Part shown: positions 23,591 through 36,999 of the stretch, one piece after another
Layout: every line of letters starts with the position of its first letter
Numbering within the stretch: position 1 is the first letter of the stretch
Assembly: GCA_021234155.1 (NCBI GenBank)
Contig: JAJEKV010000058.1
Coordinates: 197,814 to 261,813 of the forward strand
Length of the DNA: 64,000 nt
Source of the DNA: Isoetes taiwanensis
Lineage: Eukaryota > Streptophyta > Lycopodiopsida > Isoetales > Isoetaceae
Direction of reading: 5' to 3'
Position numbers and translations under genes: made by a program
Notes under the pieces: generated by a model
Seen by the model: only the letters and a program-made list of their open reading frames with translations
The model's database searches: none
What the model was told of the DNA's origin: nothing

Positions 23591-26500
23591 AAAGATGATC
23601 ATCAAGGGGATCAAGGAAAAAGATTGTATTATGCATTATTTGAATCTCCCACATTCCCATAACAATAATTATAATAAGATGTATTGTTCCGCAAAAAAAG
23701 ATTGGAGATGTTTTAGCATGGTCAAGTCAATCCATTACCATAGAGCTCAACATGTACAATCTTCGTGACAATCTTCCCGCTTACACCGCTGATCCCATTA
23801 CGTAACACATGATGCAAAACCCTCGTGAGGGAGAGAGAGCCGCATAGCCAGTTTAGCTTCAATATAGTATAGTTTCCAAAGGATGTTTTGCTATTTGAAC
23901 TTACCTTCAACACACATTGCACAGAAGGACGCAATGACAACATTATTTTAACATCAAAATATCCCAAATGAAGATGGCACAACATTAACTGCATCAAGCT
24001 TGGATATTAAAAGTGTAAGAACTGCAAGGGGAATCCTTCAATTACCCATGATAATCCAACACAGAGTAGACCTACAGCTACCAAGTAGACCTCTTCTATC
24101 ATCAGTTTTGTTTTGTTTGCTCATTCTTTACGTGACCGCAACAACTGTACCTACTAAAAACCGCTTAAAAATGACTACCGTGCTCAATTGCCCTCTTTTC
24201 TTATCGTTTCTTTTAGATGGCTCCTCAGCATTGTGCGCCAGATCGGCCCCGAATTTGCCCTTGTGTACGCTTTCTCTATTCTATTCTATTCTATTCTATT
24301 ATTTCATGAATTTTTAGCGCTGCAAAATCATCCATAACCTTTAGTTTTGCAGCAAAGAACCATCAGAAAGACCCATCCTAGAAAGAAGAGTTATCAGAAC
24401 GATGCCATCAGAAAGGTGCAGCAAAAAAGCACAATTTTTTTTTTGTTAGCAGGGCCATGGCAGCAGAGTGTGAGAACAGAGCTCGTCGGAAAACAAAAAA
24501 CTCTAAATTGTTTCAACATGCCGAAAGATTTCGTGAGAGCGTCAAGATCTTGATGCAAACAACTCAGAAAATTTACTCTCCTTGTTTTTGATAGGAAATA
24601 ACCTAGTCGAACATTGTTTGGCTTCGGACTAAAGGTTTTTTTTTTTTATATAATACGTGTTAAAAAAAATTCAAAAGAACTATACCGAACAACATGCACC
24701 TACATGTCATCGTATGGAGAAGGAATAAAATAATATAATCTAGCCAATTTAATACATAAGAAGGATAGGTTGGAGGTAACTACTCATTAAGCATTGCTAG
24801 GCATGACTAGAAGACTCTCGCCTAGAATTATGAAAATAAATATTCAATCCAAAATCAACTTCTTACATTTAAGTAAGATATCATTCATGATTAGACTTTG
24901 GCAAAGAAGAGACATTTGTACAAATCAATCTTAGACATATTACTATGCGGGATTCATTTTAGAAAGCGCAATAAACCTTGTGAATGGGAGGTTATTTTCT
25001 CCTTCCTTTTATTTTTACCCATGTACCATATAGGTTAATGGTTGCATTTTTAAAACTTATACATGGTGTATTTTTCTCAACATGCTTACGTCACCTTCCC
25101 TTCAAGTATAAGTGCATTCCCTGGAAGGCTTATATGAGGATCATAGTATACAAAAAACTTCAGATGAAAACAAAGAATGGGATAAAATATTTGCCCTGTT
25201 CGATGATCATGAGTATAATCTGAACTGACGTTTCGGATGTAGCACTATTAGGAAATAGGGTTTTGAATTACATATTAAATTAAGAAACATAATCTATGTC
25301 TAACAAGGTCAAATGTTATATTTTTTTTTAAGGTCGATAAACGTGAAGAATAAAAGTATAGAAAGTTCCACCTTGTGAAGAATAAAGTATAGAGAGTTCT
25401 ACCTTAGAAACTGAGGTGCTATTTGTGATAGGCCTAGTGTATGATAAGTTGACAAAAACTTGGTCCAAAGCAACTTATTTTCAAAAGCTTGTACATTGAG
25501 CTTACAGTTCTTGCACTTAAATTATTTTCATACACCTTCGAAAAAAAAGGCAAAAAATGTAATAAATTAAGATTCAAATAATGATTTTATCTTTCCTGGT
25601 GCCACTTGATCCGAGAAACACCCTCGCGGATCCATATAATAGTTGACTCATCATAATCCCAATTCTCCATCAAGATCTCTCGCCGCAGCCCATCATAAAT
25701 TTTACAGATTCGTCCTTCCTGGAATTGCTACAATCATAAGCTGAAAAATCATATGAACAAAGAAAAATTTTTAAATTTTCATAACACCCCAGGAGATGTG
25801 GGTCTCATGAGCTGCCAAGCAAGTGCAAAAAGCATCAAAAAAAGCAATAACTACAAATCAAGCTTCAAATTTAATCCTCGATGAAAGCTGAAATTTAAAA
25901 CGTAAAAGAACGAGGATTTATTAGCTTACGTGCAGCAAAGAAGTGTGCTGAATTTCGGCCATGATTTTCAAGTGAAGTTTACGTCAAACAAGTAGTAAAA
26001 ATACGCTTCAATTAAGAAAAAGGAGAGGAAATTTAAACCTCAAAAGTATCGTGGCTTCATCGAGAAAGGAAAGGATCCATGGCCATGGTCGGCGAGGTGG
26101 TGCACCGCATACTAATTTTAACCCTTGCTTATACAATTTGTAATTTACTGTTGCAAATTAGTAAAATATTGAATTGAATTCTGATTGTATGATTTTATCT
26201 AGTGCATGTTCACCCCTTTTAGACACGTGTTTGCCGCAATTTCATCCATAAATTTTTTTGGGTAGTTCTTTTGTTTTGCGTTCTCGCGGACGCGGCATCT
26301 CACCTTGGTTTGCATATTGATGGTTCCAAATCAGGCCGCATCAAGAGTGTCAGAAATCTAATGTCCCATTTTTTATGGTGAAAATTCCCGACGATAAAAA
26401 AGGAGCTTTGAAATTTCACCGAATTCAAATTGCTTTTTCTTCTACTCTAAAATGCAATCGACCTCCTCACTGACCGGGTGATTGCCCACCAAGCCCAAAT

Positions 26501-27535
26501 CCAAGAACTCCACCATAGCAACAGACTTGAATTTTCACATTCTACTCATGCGGCTACATAAATTAAAGATTTAACTCATGAGCAGATCTCTTGGGAGTTG
26601 ATGTTTCTCCCTTCCAAAAGTCGACCACATAGGCATATCATAGAATCTTAGAGAATTGCACGAACAACACATTTGTGGACATTTACATAGGAATTTGCAT
26701 GCAAAAGAAGTGACCGTATAATGCAACACAACTATATACATGCATGTGGGTGTCATTTCTTCCATCCCAGAAAGCCGACTAGAGAATGTTAAACCCAATA
26801 TTTCCTGGTAGTTTGCTCCATCCTAGCTACCAAGGAAGAAGATAAAAACTAGATTGAGCAAAGCATATAATGTAGTAGGGAAGATGTCGTAAGTCAATTC
26901 GCCAATAAATTCAAAAAGCTGTGCCGATGCCAAAATCAGAGATATACTTTAAGTGTTTGATCCTTCAAAAACAAGATGCTTGTGCACTGGAGGGTTGTCC
27001 CTAAACATGGGTTGTAGAGTAATGTATTGGAGTCGGCGAGGAGTATAAAAAATGATAATAGACCAAATAAATAGACAACTACCCGTCTCCAAATCCCCAT
27101 CTCCATGTGAGAAAACAAAAGCCAGCTCCATCCCTTATTGCATGACCAAGCGACATTGATGAGCTACATTCGAAGGAGAAGGAAGGAAACTAGCTGGGAT
27201 TTTCTAAAATCTACAACTTCTGATGAAAAAATATAGAAATCTAATGGTTTAAAATATATTTGGCTGACATGTCATGGCACATGGAAGGCTTCAAGGATTC
27301 TTGTACCTTGGATTAGGCAAGCCTGCTAAAGAAGAGAGAAAACATATTAATTTTAATGTCAACATCATCAATAGGAATATACTTATGAAACATGTACTAT
27401 GTGTTATCATTGTTAAGTCGAGATCATGGTTCCATTCGTTATTAATCTCCAATAGATTACCAACACCGCCAATAGGTGCCATCAAATCGCGGCAAAGGCA
27501 CTCTAGCTTCTCCAAGACTATTGTAGTTGAACAAT
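23591..27535. other. Intergenic, no assigned gene
   Basis: AT-rich DNA without recognisable coding. It holds a short microsatellite of CTATT units at about 24268-24301 and scattered A or T runs (24429-24445, 24635-24650). Nothing else can be supported. Confidence 0.45.
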
Positions 27536-27935
27536 TCTATTCAAAGGCTATGTTTTCCACAGTTAGAAGACCTTTAATAATATACCATCTTTTACTACAA
27601 AATATAATTTATCCAATGATGAGAACAAAGATGGAAGCTCAATATATTACAACATTAGATAGATAGATAGATCGATAGATAGGTAGGTAGGTAGGTAGGT
27701 AGGTAGATGATTCTTGGGAAAGGTCCTATGCAGAAAACATCAACATCATCTTGATCAAAGACTATGTTTTCAACAGTTAAAAGACCTTTAATATGCAGAA
27801 AACATCAACATCATCTTGATCAAAGGCTATGTTTTCCACCGTTAGAAGACCTTTAATAATATACCACCTTTTACCACAAAATGTAATTTATTCAATGACG
27901 AGAATAAAGATAGAAGCTCAATATATTACAACATC
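27536..27935. repeat. Local duplication with GATA/GGTA microsatellite
   Basis: A block of about 130 bp at 27536-27662 (CTATGTTTTCCAC, GTTAGAAGACCTTTAATAAT, CTCAATATATTACAACAT) recurs at 27825-27935, and a shortened third copy lies around 27760-27795. The first copy ends in GATA then GGTA repeats at 27656-27708. The repeats at the end suggest a microsatellite-tailed retroposon duplicated locally, which is inference. Confidence 0.65.
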
Positions 27936-28029
27936 AGATTCTAGAATGAGACTCGCATGAAACCAACAAACCGCCCGACTTAGACTTGCTTCTCATTCAT
28001 CTCAAAGAGATTTTCTACAATGGATAGTG

Positions 28030-28310
28030 GGTACCAAGTATCACATGCTAACTACCCATAAAAAATAAAGGGAAAAATCCAATTATATCATTTGGACCCC
28101 AACAAAATACAATGCTAATAGAGACCGGTTAGTAATTCTCGGGCCGAAAGCTTATCACCGATTAAAACTGGCCTCTTTCGGTTTTCGAGAAAACTCCTAG
28201 TGATAAGCCTTCTAAGGGGCTTGACAAACGTAGGCATAAAATTGCTCCCAAACCTACTAATGGAAAAAGTCGTAAATATGCCGCCGCTAACCCTGCACTG
28301 CACACAACAA
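28030..28310. repeat. Dispersed repeat, inverted copy of 1-310
   Basis: Reverse complement match to the first 310 bases of the window, including AAGGGGCTTG, CCTAGTGATAAGCC and CCAATTATATCATTTGGACCCC. It differs by small indels and roughly one base in six or seven by eye. Confidence 0.7.
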
Positions 28311-28359
28311 GACAAAACAAACCTTCCGTGAGTGGAGGGGTTGATGATGCCACAAGCCA

Positions 28360-28890
28360 CGCCGATAAAAATACAATAACAAAGAAGGGGGAGGGTGGTT
28401 CAAAGAGAATAAGGTACCGGCCGAGAGAGAAGAGGAAGCCGGCGAGAAGTCGGGCGTAAACGCTCAAAATAGCGCTTAACTCCCAACTGTAATCTGCATA
28501 ACGCTACCTCGCATGTACAAACATGCATGCTCGCCCCATCGGCGATTCGATGTCTCATCGATGGGGACCTGTGAATGGGACTCGCGAGGAAAACCAAATA
28601 AAATCACGCCAATACCAAAGGACTTTAACAAACTAGGATTGAGGATCTAAGGTCACAGGATGAAGGCTAAAGGCCGAAAGGACAAAGATAGAAAGAAACG
28701 CTAATTATTAAAACCAAAGGTGAAGAAGCCCCTCTCCCCCGCCTCGAAACAATTCAAAGAGAACAAGGTACCAGAGGAAATATACTGGCGAGTCAGCGTA
28801 AACTTAAAGGCGAACTCCCAACTAACGGGTATGCGCCACCAAGAGATGCATGCAAACATGCATGCTCGCCCCATTCTAGAATGGCTTATC
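28360..28890. repeat. Two tandem units of about 355 bp
   Basis: The block at 28380-28540 (GGTTCAAAGAGAATAAGGTACC, GGCGAxxxGTCxGxGTAAAC, CATGCATGCTCGCCCCA) recurs at 28735-28880 in the same orientation. The same phrase CATGCATGCT-GCCCC-TTCTAGAAT is present near 1085-1120, linking this locus to the one at 600-1165. Confidence 0.6.
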
Positions 28891-28899
28891 CATGTCTTG

Positions 28900-28955
28900 G
28901 ATAGATAGGGATAGATAGATAGATAGATATAGATGTAGATATATGATATGTATGT

Positions 28956-29025
<70 letters not shown>

Positions 29026-29050
29026 GGATAGAGCAGATAGATATGCATAG
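28900..29050. repeat. GATA microsatellite
   Basis: Near-perfect GATA repeat at 28955-29025 with degenerate flanks (28900-28954, 29026-29050). It keeps a minus-strand frame open (repeated YLSI), which is an artefact. Confidence 0.95.
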
Positions 29051-29639
29051 ATCATGAGATAGATTCTTAGAAAGGGTCCTGCATGTTATGTTTTGTGTGT
29101 CAGTCGGTTTCTTTCATTTTTTCTTGCTAAGATGTTCATTAAAAGTTTTTAATATTTTTTCGAAAGCTCGCTGATGGGGATTCACATGTCAAAGATAGGT
29201 TTTAATGACGCGAACAAACGTATTATCATATGTCACTTCATGACACTGTTATCAATGAATATATGTTGTCGATTGCTATTCACTCATGAGTTTCAAGACC
29301 TAATTTCATGTATGAGTGAAAGGCTTCACATATAACCTCGTGTCTCGGCGGCGTTCGCACTTGGCCCCTACCTCGAGGCACCAGTATGAATTTTTATATG
29401 CTACCGAAGTCAGATTTCGGGAGTTATATGTCCGTCTTTTCTCACTCTCATTCAGAGTTGCATCTCGGCCCGAAGCTCACTGGTAGTGGTAAGGATAGCA
29501 ACCCAAGAACATATGAAGTTCCCTCAAGGATTTTAATCATGAGGGGTATGACATTGCATTTGATTTTGCTGATCATTCAGGCCTACCTTTGTCCGCAGAT
29601 GATTTCCATCGCTGAGCTCAGAAAAATGAGTAAGGGAAT
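29051..29639. other. Intergenic, nothing recognised
   Basis: No open frame of note, no clear repeat and no RNA gene seen. Confidence 0.5.
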
Positions 29640-32600
29640 GGAACCTTGAGATTGAAGAAATGAAGGGACCCATTGATGATAAGGACCTGAAACAATGACT
29701 CTTCTAAAAACAAGGTGGAAAGCGTTCATGGAACTAAAGAGACTACCAACCATGGAATGCGCATAGCAAAAGGAGCAAATTGCGTATTGTTGCCAGAAAT
29801 AGGAGGGCGAAAGGAACAAATCCAACAATTGAAACAGATGAACAAACTGCAATAGAGAAGACAAGGATTCCATGAAGAAATAGGACATAAGGTCCAACTT
29901 AGATGAACAAAATTGGCAAAAACACAGTAAATGGAGTACAAATAGGACCACAAGAACCATAGGAAGACATGGAACAGATGGAACATGTACGACACCAAGG
30001 CAGACACTAAAAAGACACACAAACTACGAGATAATGGAGCAATAAAGGACAACTAGAACTAAAGGATGTGAGCGGCGACCCGGAGAGAAGACAATGAATA
30101 AGGTAGTGGAATGGTAAATGAGATACAAAATTAATGGGGGACAAGGTAGATGTAATACCAACCAAAACCATACCAATCACAGAGACCTATAGAAAATAAG
30201 ATAGGTCAAGTATATAAAACAAATAACCATGCATCATGAACGAAACAAATCCCCATATATTACGAACACTAGTGCAGAATGAGATAAAAAAAATTGTGCT
30301 TAAAGAAAATATCATAATTCATGCTCGATATAGAACGCTTGCTACCATAAAGAATACTCACGCATAACCTTCATATCAAAAATCATGCCTAATGCTATAC
30401 TCGAACACGTGTAAGTCTACTACAAGTTATCATTTTTATGAGAAAAATAATCGATAAAACAATTAGCGCGGCGCATTGATGTTAAAGCAGTCGTAACATC
30501 GACTAAAGACATATCACATAAGAAAAGCTTATAAAATATAGATGGATTATATAAACAAATATCAATGCACCTTGGACCAAACATATCACTCACATAACAA
30601 ATACTGATGCAACATGAAACATGAGACAAAATATGGTTACGATTATCCATCAAAACTATAAAGAATACTCATGCCTAACCCAACTGATGCAACATGAAAC
30701 AAAATACGGTTAACGATTATCCATCAAACATGCATGATAAAATACGTTTGCCAAAACTATAAAGAATACTCATGCATAACAGACATCATGTCTAATGCGC
30801 ATATCTTGTGCATGTCTACTATAAGTTATAGTTCTCCTGAGAAATCAAGCAAAATGGAATTCTAAAATTATACGCTGGTCAAACTCGAGATATGGGATCC
30901 ACAAGGGATAAATGATGGTCAGCCAACAAACTGATGAGGCACGCCAATCTTGGGGATCAACTCACCTAAGGACTGAGTAGGATGAAGGGAATCAGGGATA
31001 ACATGGCAAATGAGACTAATGAAGTGGAGGGATGGAGCAATAAGATTGCGATGAAAGGGGCAACATGAAACACAGGGACGAAACAGCATGAAAGCATGAC
31101 TAACAATGACTAATAGAACAGGTAAACAAATTGGTCAGAAGAGGAGCAATGGACCATCAGTAACGGTAGAAGGTAGCCATAAGGATTTTGAAAGCTTTTT
31201 CAAAAGAAGATGGAATATGTCCAAAGAGCTAAAGGGATCAACCAACCATGGAACAAGTGGAGCAACATAGGACAAATTGGAGTAGAGACAATAGAAAAGG
31301 GATACCATGATGACAAAGGATAGAAGGGTTAACTGGGACGAACAAAGGTGGCATATGCAAGAACTACAGAAGTAGGTGGAGCACAAGTAAGACTGCAAGG
31401 ATCCATAGGAAGAAATATGACAATGGGAACTAGCACTACGAACAACAGAGCGACCACTGAAGAGATTCACAGACTATAAGGGACAAATGGAGCAATAACA
31501 GACAAGAAAATGAATAAGGCAGTGGAAATAAATCAGATAACTAGAAAAAATGATTCCAACATCACTACTGCTAAGCATATGGAAGAAGGTAAAATCAAGC
31601 AATGAGCACTCTGGAGGAAAAACAAACTAATTGACGAAAATAACATCCATGCGAGAGATCATGCCTAATGCATGTAACTTGGATACGTGCAATTAAAAAA
31701 AAAACAAGCAATAACAGAAATGATATGGCACATATTGGTGTTAATGCAGTTGTAACGTCGACAAGAAACATATCGCATAAGATAAAATATAAAAAGGATA
31801 GATGGACAGCATATAGCAAATATCAGTGCATCATGAACCAGACATATCACATACGTATACAAATACTGATGCAACATGAAACATAAAACAGACTAAAGCC
31901 AACCGATCCATGTCAAACATAATATATACATGCTCGATATAACACGCTTGCCAAACCATGAGAATGCTCATGCATAACCCCATGCCAGACATCATGCCCA
32001 ATACACATAACTTATGTATATATCTACTATAGATTATAGTTTTCACGAGAAATCATGCAATTCTGAAGCTCTCAAAATTTAGAAAGTTAGAATACCAAAC
32101 CATATAAAACTAAGGAAAAACGAATCACTGCTGCTAAATATATGAAAAAAGGTTAGTTCAAACAATGCGAGCACTCTAGAAGAAAAATAGGCTAAACCAC
32201 GAAAACAACCTCCACGCCGAATATCGTGCTTAAAGCCTATAACATAGGGTCCGTGCAAGTCTACCACAAGGTAATGTTTCCATGAGAAAAACAAGCGATA
32301 AAAGAATTGAAGGGGCACAAAAGTATTCAAGATAAACATGCAAAGTGTAGATGGACTATCTATAACACATATAAATGCATCATGAACTAAACATATTACA
32401 CTCATATAACAAATACTGATGCAACACAAAACATGAAATAGAAAGCGATCATCCATGTCATAATATATATGCTCGAAATAATACGCCTGACAAACCATAA
32501 AGAATGCTCATGCATAACCCCACGCGACATCATGCCTAAAGTGCATAACCTAGATATGCACATGTCTACCGTAAGTTATAGTTTCCATGAGAACAATTTG
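29640..32600. repeat. Large degenerate repeat array
   Basis: Several words recur in fixed order: CAAATACTGATGCAACA (near 30597, 31858, 32407), AAAGAATACTCATGCATAAC or close (near 30350, 30765, 31955, 32500), AATGAATAAGGCAGTGG (near 30093 and 31508), ACCAACCATGGAA (near 29745 and 31238) and GTCTACTATAAGTTATAG-like (near 30815, 32020, 32562). Order comparison suggests a composite unit of about 1.3-1.45 kb with diverged copies at 29640-31100 and 31130-32060, and a third partial copy at 32060-32600. No coding function is visible. It may be the non-coding part of a retroelement duplicated in tandem, which I cannot prove. Confidence 0.65.
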
Positions 32601-33300
32601 GAATTTTAAAAATATGCATCATGCCAACAATAATAAAAGAAAATATATCAATTTAATCCTAGAGAAAGTCACCACAAACAACGGACTAACATCCATAAAA
32701 ATATATATAATCAAGCAGATAAGCCAAGGGGCCAGAGCCAAACACAGTCCTCGAGTAAAAAGAATCGACAAAGTCCACGGGCATGGTAAAGTGGAAAAAG
32801 GGCAAGGACATATCGATGGCTATAATAAAAGAAACCAGGAAACTCAAATGAAAATAGGCAACAAACATAAATACATATCCATGGAAATGAGAATAGAATA
32901 ATGCATAATAATCATCTTTACTTTTCAAAACTGATATAGAACATCAAAATCAACAGCCCGCATCATGCAAAACCAAAAGATAAGTAGAGGAAAAAAGAAC
33001 TCCTGATCACTTAAGAAAAGCATTCCATCTGAAACGAGTTATTTTCAAGTCAGCATCTAATCAGCACTTGAAACTGCGAAAAAGAAAGAAAATGGAGAAG
33101 TCAGCCATCCTGATAATCGACCCAATAACATTAATCCACAAGAACCATAGCAAAAAGCAAAACAACAACGGTGAATCAGCACACAACTATTTATGCAACC
33201 ACACCATCAACTACAAAGCAAACTTATGAGAACCTGAGGAAAAAAGACAAAGGAAACAAAAAATCAAAAAGCAAGAAAAAACACTATTATAAATTACTCC
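32601..33300. other. Intergenic, A-rich, nothing recognised
   Basis: A-rich plus strand continuing from the array. No coding or repeat structure that I can support. Confidence 0.45.
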
Positions 33301-33309
33301 CGTACTAGC

Positions 33310-33760
33310 ATATGCTCGCCAAGACGCTTTTAATCATATCTCTCGTTTAGAGTATCAGATTTGCGCAATTCTTGGATGATTGGAAAGCTTATTCAGTGAG
33401 CTTTCTGAAAATGTAGCTTGGGCCATATTGGATAGCAGAAAGATTGTGAAAAATGTAGATTCACGATTTTGGCTAAAAATAAGCTCTAAGCAGTGCTTTA
33501 CTCATATCTCCCCTCCTCAAAGAGATACCTGGGACCAGGTGATTTTTGGGCAAGGGTAAGTGATTATTCCATCGAACTTTCCAAAAATATAAAAATTCAA
33601 TATTTTGACTAAGTAGAAGCACAAAATGTAAAAATGCATCAATGATTTCGCTAGAAAAGCTTGCATGTAATGCTTTTTCAAAGATATGATTTAATGGATT
33701 TTTTGGATGGATGGAAAGCTTATCGAATGACCTTTTCAATAATATAAAATTCGACTATGT
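33310..33760. repeat. Degenerate repeats with GGAAAGCTTATT-type motif
   Basis: Three loosely similar blocks at about 33325-33420, 33490-33600 and 33670-33760 share ATATCT near the start and TTTGGATGxxTGGAAAGCTTAT, then GAxCTTTCxxAAAATATA. Similar phrases occur in non-coding parts of plant Ty3/gypsy elements from memory, but no retroelement coding is adjacent. Confidence 0.35.
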
Positions 33761-33991
33761 TTGGAAGAAGAAGGCTTGCAAAAAAATCCGATTGGAAATT
33801 TTGGCCAGATTCAGGGGAAAAATGGCCTGCAGAAAAGCTTGAACAGATTTGATGCTGAAAAACAAGAATAGAGAAATAAAACAGAGAGGGTGTGACTAGA
33901 AAAATTAAGAACAAACCAAGGGTAAAGGTAGTACAGTTTCCATTGACCAAGAATCAAAGATCCAACTGTGAGAGAACATTGATGCAGAACC

Positions 33992-33993
<2 letters not shown>

Positions 33994-34079
<86 letters not shown>

Positions 34080-34083
34080 CGCT

Positions 34084-34135
<52 letters not shown>
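33994..34135. repeat. GA microsatellite
   Basis: GA dinucleotide repeat at 33994-34076 and 34089-34135, split by a 12-base interruption. Confidence 0.97.
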
Positions 34136-34138
<3 letters not shown>

Positions 34139-36796
34139 TATGGCCACATGGCCGACTTAGAGATGATTTTTAGAGAGAATAATGGTAGAGAATACGGTGA
34201 GATGAGAGATGATGGGGAGAGTTAGAGAGATGGGTGAGAGTGGGAGAAAACCCAACTCTCACCTCGAGATGATTCGCTTCAATGTACCAAGTAGGGGCGC
34301 TATTGCCTTACCAACCAAACAATTAGCCTTAATTTTTCATTGTCAAAATCAGCTCGCCAAATGTTTCCTCATTAATCAATACCGTGGGCTTATTTCCCCC
34401 GCTTCTTGATCTTCAAGGCCGCTTTATTCTTTGCTACAAGTATCCAATTCCTCAAGCAATTAGCCGACACGCATCCGTATTCATCCGACACGCAGCATTT
34501 CTACGGCGCAAGTTTTTAGTACTTGTTCATTAATTTCTGATCGGTAATTTCTTTGTGTCGCCCTTATTCCGTAATTTCCTTGAATTCGTGATGTCTAAGG
34601 CCTCTCGACCGCTTTGCCAAGAAATCCTCATAAAGCCTTTTCGTGGCTCCCATTGAAAAATGGCACCAAGAAGGACCCGAAAATGAGATGTAAAGCCGTG
34701 ATTCCATGGATGTTCAATTGAGACTAATTTCGAAGCACCTCGACTTCAAGATACCAAAAGAAAAGAGATCCAAGCTGCAGTATTCAGCTTAAATTCAGGC
34801 ACCCCCAATATTATGAGTGAATCTTTAGAAACCGACTGCTTTGGCTATTGTTGTGCATGAGCAGAAAATTTGAAAGTGATAGACACAGCAGGGAAGTCCC
34901 CTCGCGGCAATGTACGCATCACTCTGTTCCACACATTTTCCCTCAATCTCCCTAACGATGAGCCTGTACCCTGGGAGGCACCCTCAACCTCTCCAACATT
35001 ACTGGAGGGAAATTATGATGAAATTGGGTGTTCTTTGTTGGGGTTTAGTGAGCCGAGACAACTAAAGAACAAATGATAAGCCGCAAGCTAAATTTAAAGA
35101 TGAGAAGGAGGTTTGTAGCCATACAAAGTTCCCAACCACTGTTGGCAGCAGTATGACGTATCGGCTAGGTTAAATATGGTGCTACCATAATCCAATACTG
35201 TGTGCCGTGATGATGGTGAATTTCAAGTAATGAAGCTTTCGAGGTCGTTGCACTCTGTATGCCAATTACCTTAATCTTCATGAATGATAGTTATTTTGAA
35301 ACGTATAAACAGTATGCAGCATTTGAAGACCAATTCTGTCATCCACCCAATTCAAACAATGATGTTAACATCGAAATCCAAGCAAATTCAAAGGATGCCG
35401 TAAATTCCAATCAATAGACACCCACAGAAACCACGTATTCTTCAAGTCCTAGATCACAAAGATGTAATCAAATTCTCGAGTTTGTGGAAACTCATAAGTG
35501 TAGAAAGAAGTCCGTGTTGCAAATAGAAGAGGTGGAATATTTACCAAATACCTTGATCAAGAGGTCGCCTCTTCTTCGCTTTTCTCACACTAAGAGTCAC
35601 CATCGTTCTTGCAAAATTTGTTTCAAGCAATTTTTGTTATAGATGGAGCTCTTCTTGAACTGTTTGAATCATGGGATGTGTAACTCCTGCTTCCTTGTTA
35701 CACAAACATTTATAAAAAGTCCTGCTATGTGTCACAATCCTCGTATGAGACATGAATGCTCTTATGTTCGCTGTAATGGGCTTTCTCCCTATTGTCTTTT
35801 TTTTGGGTTTCTCCATAAAAATATGGGATCCGGCTAACCGCACTATATATATTGCAACCTTGCATCATGGAATTCCTTAATGTAATCAATTAATCTTGCA
35901 CCGTAGCATTGCAACAAAACGCTTGTAAAGATTGTCTTCGTGTCAAATTCAGCGTGATTTTCGGTATTTCACAGACTGCTGCTTTCCAACATAAAATCTC
36001 TCTCGACCGACATGTAAGGGCATATCCTCAGTGTGCAAGAAAACAGAACCATAGCAACGCTTCCCTGACTGCATCAGGGCCTTACTTAATACTCAGCCCC
36101 ATAAGATATTAGGCACAATTAAACCTTACTAATCTCTGCTAAATGTGCTCTTCATCCCCAGAAAATTGGTGCTACATATCATCTCTAAAGGAAGCTATAC
36201 AATTCCACGCGTGTTGCACACATTATCCCATTGTGTTCTCTCGCTGAATCTAAAATCTTCGTGGTCTTCTAACCCTCGGGCTGAACCCGCGAACTAATCA
36301 TAGACAAGCAAAAACATACCATTGTTGTCTTCTAAACATCACATCGTATCAGGTCATTGATCTTCGAAATTATCAGAAGTTCCATTAGCCGCAAAATGAT
36401 TTCAGAATGCAAAACTTAAGTGTCAGCACGAAAAGCATGGCAATCATACCAAGAATGACCTATCCATGGTTTAGGGGCCGGAATCGTTGAAAGGGAGGGA
36501 AACTAGAAATGAATTATCCTACATAGCTCAACAACCAAGAAATACAGCTTGAAATATCCCACAATTTGGCCTCAATTCGAACGCTACGATCAATTATCCC
36601 CACATTTTCCTCGCTTCACGTAATTGATGTGCGATCGGTAAATCCCAAAACAAGAAAAATCGCTTTCAATAATGTAGGCCGCTAAGCCTCGAGATAAATT
36701 GCCTTCCTTCCTCCCAAAAAAAATACGCATATTTCTGGGAGGAACCGTGATGTGACGAGAGATGGATTTTTAATGAGCATGTGGGCTTCTAATGCG
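34136..36796. other. Intergenic, no assigned gene
   Basis: Short open frames only (for example 68 codons at 34870-35076). No family resemblance found, no clear repeats, no RNA gene. Confidence 0.45.
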
Positions 36797-36809
36797 AAGA
36801 GAGAGAGAG

Positions 36810-36894
<85 letters not shown>
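36797..36894. repeat. GA microsatellite
   Basis: GA repeat with two small interruptions, followed at once by GCAAAGTATATATAAGG. The minus-strand Ser/Leu frames across it are artefacts. Confidence 0.97.
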
Positions 36895-36895
<1 letters not shown>

Positions 36896-36999
36896 AAAGT
36901 ATATATAAGGGAGAAAGGAGCCAAATGAGGCCTGAGCCAAAGAAGGCATCCCTTTCCCAAGAATGATGGTTCTAATCATAGAAATAGAACTATTGCATA

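Noticed and set aside
28701-29048. 115-codon minus-strand frame with repeated YLSI
   Set aside because: Translation of the GATA microsatellite.
29583-30052. Two overlapping hydrophobic minus-strand frames of 145 and 108 codons
   Set aside because: They overlap in different frames inside a repeat array and the second array copy has only a different broken frame.
36682-36979. Minus-strand Ser/Leu frames that look like membrane segments
   Set aside because: Translation of the GA microsatellite.
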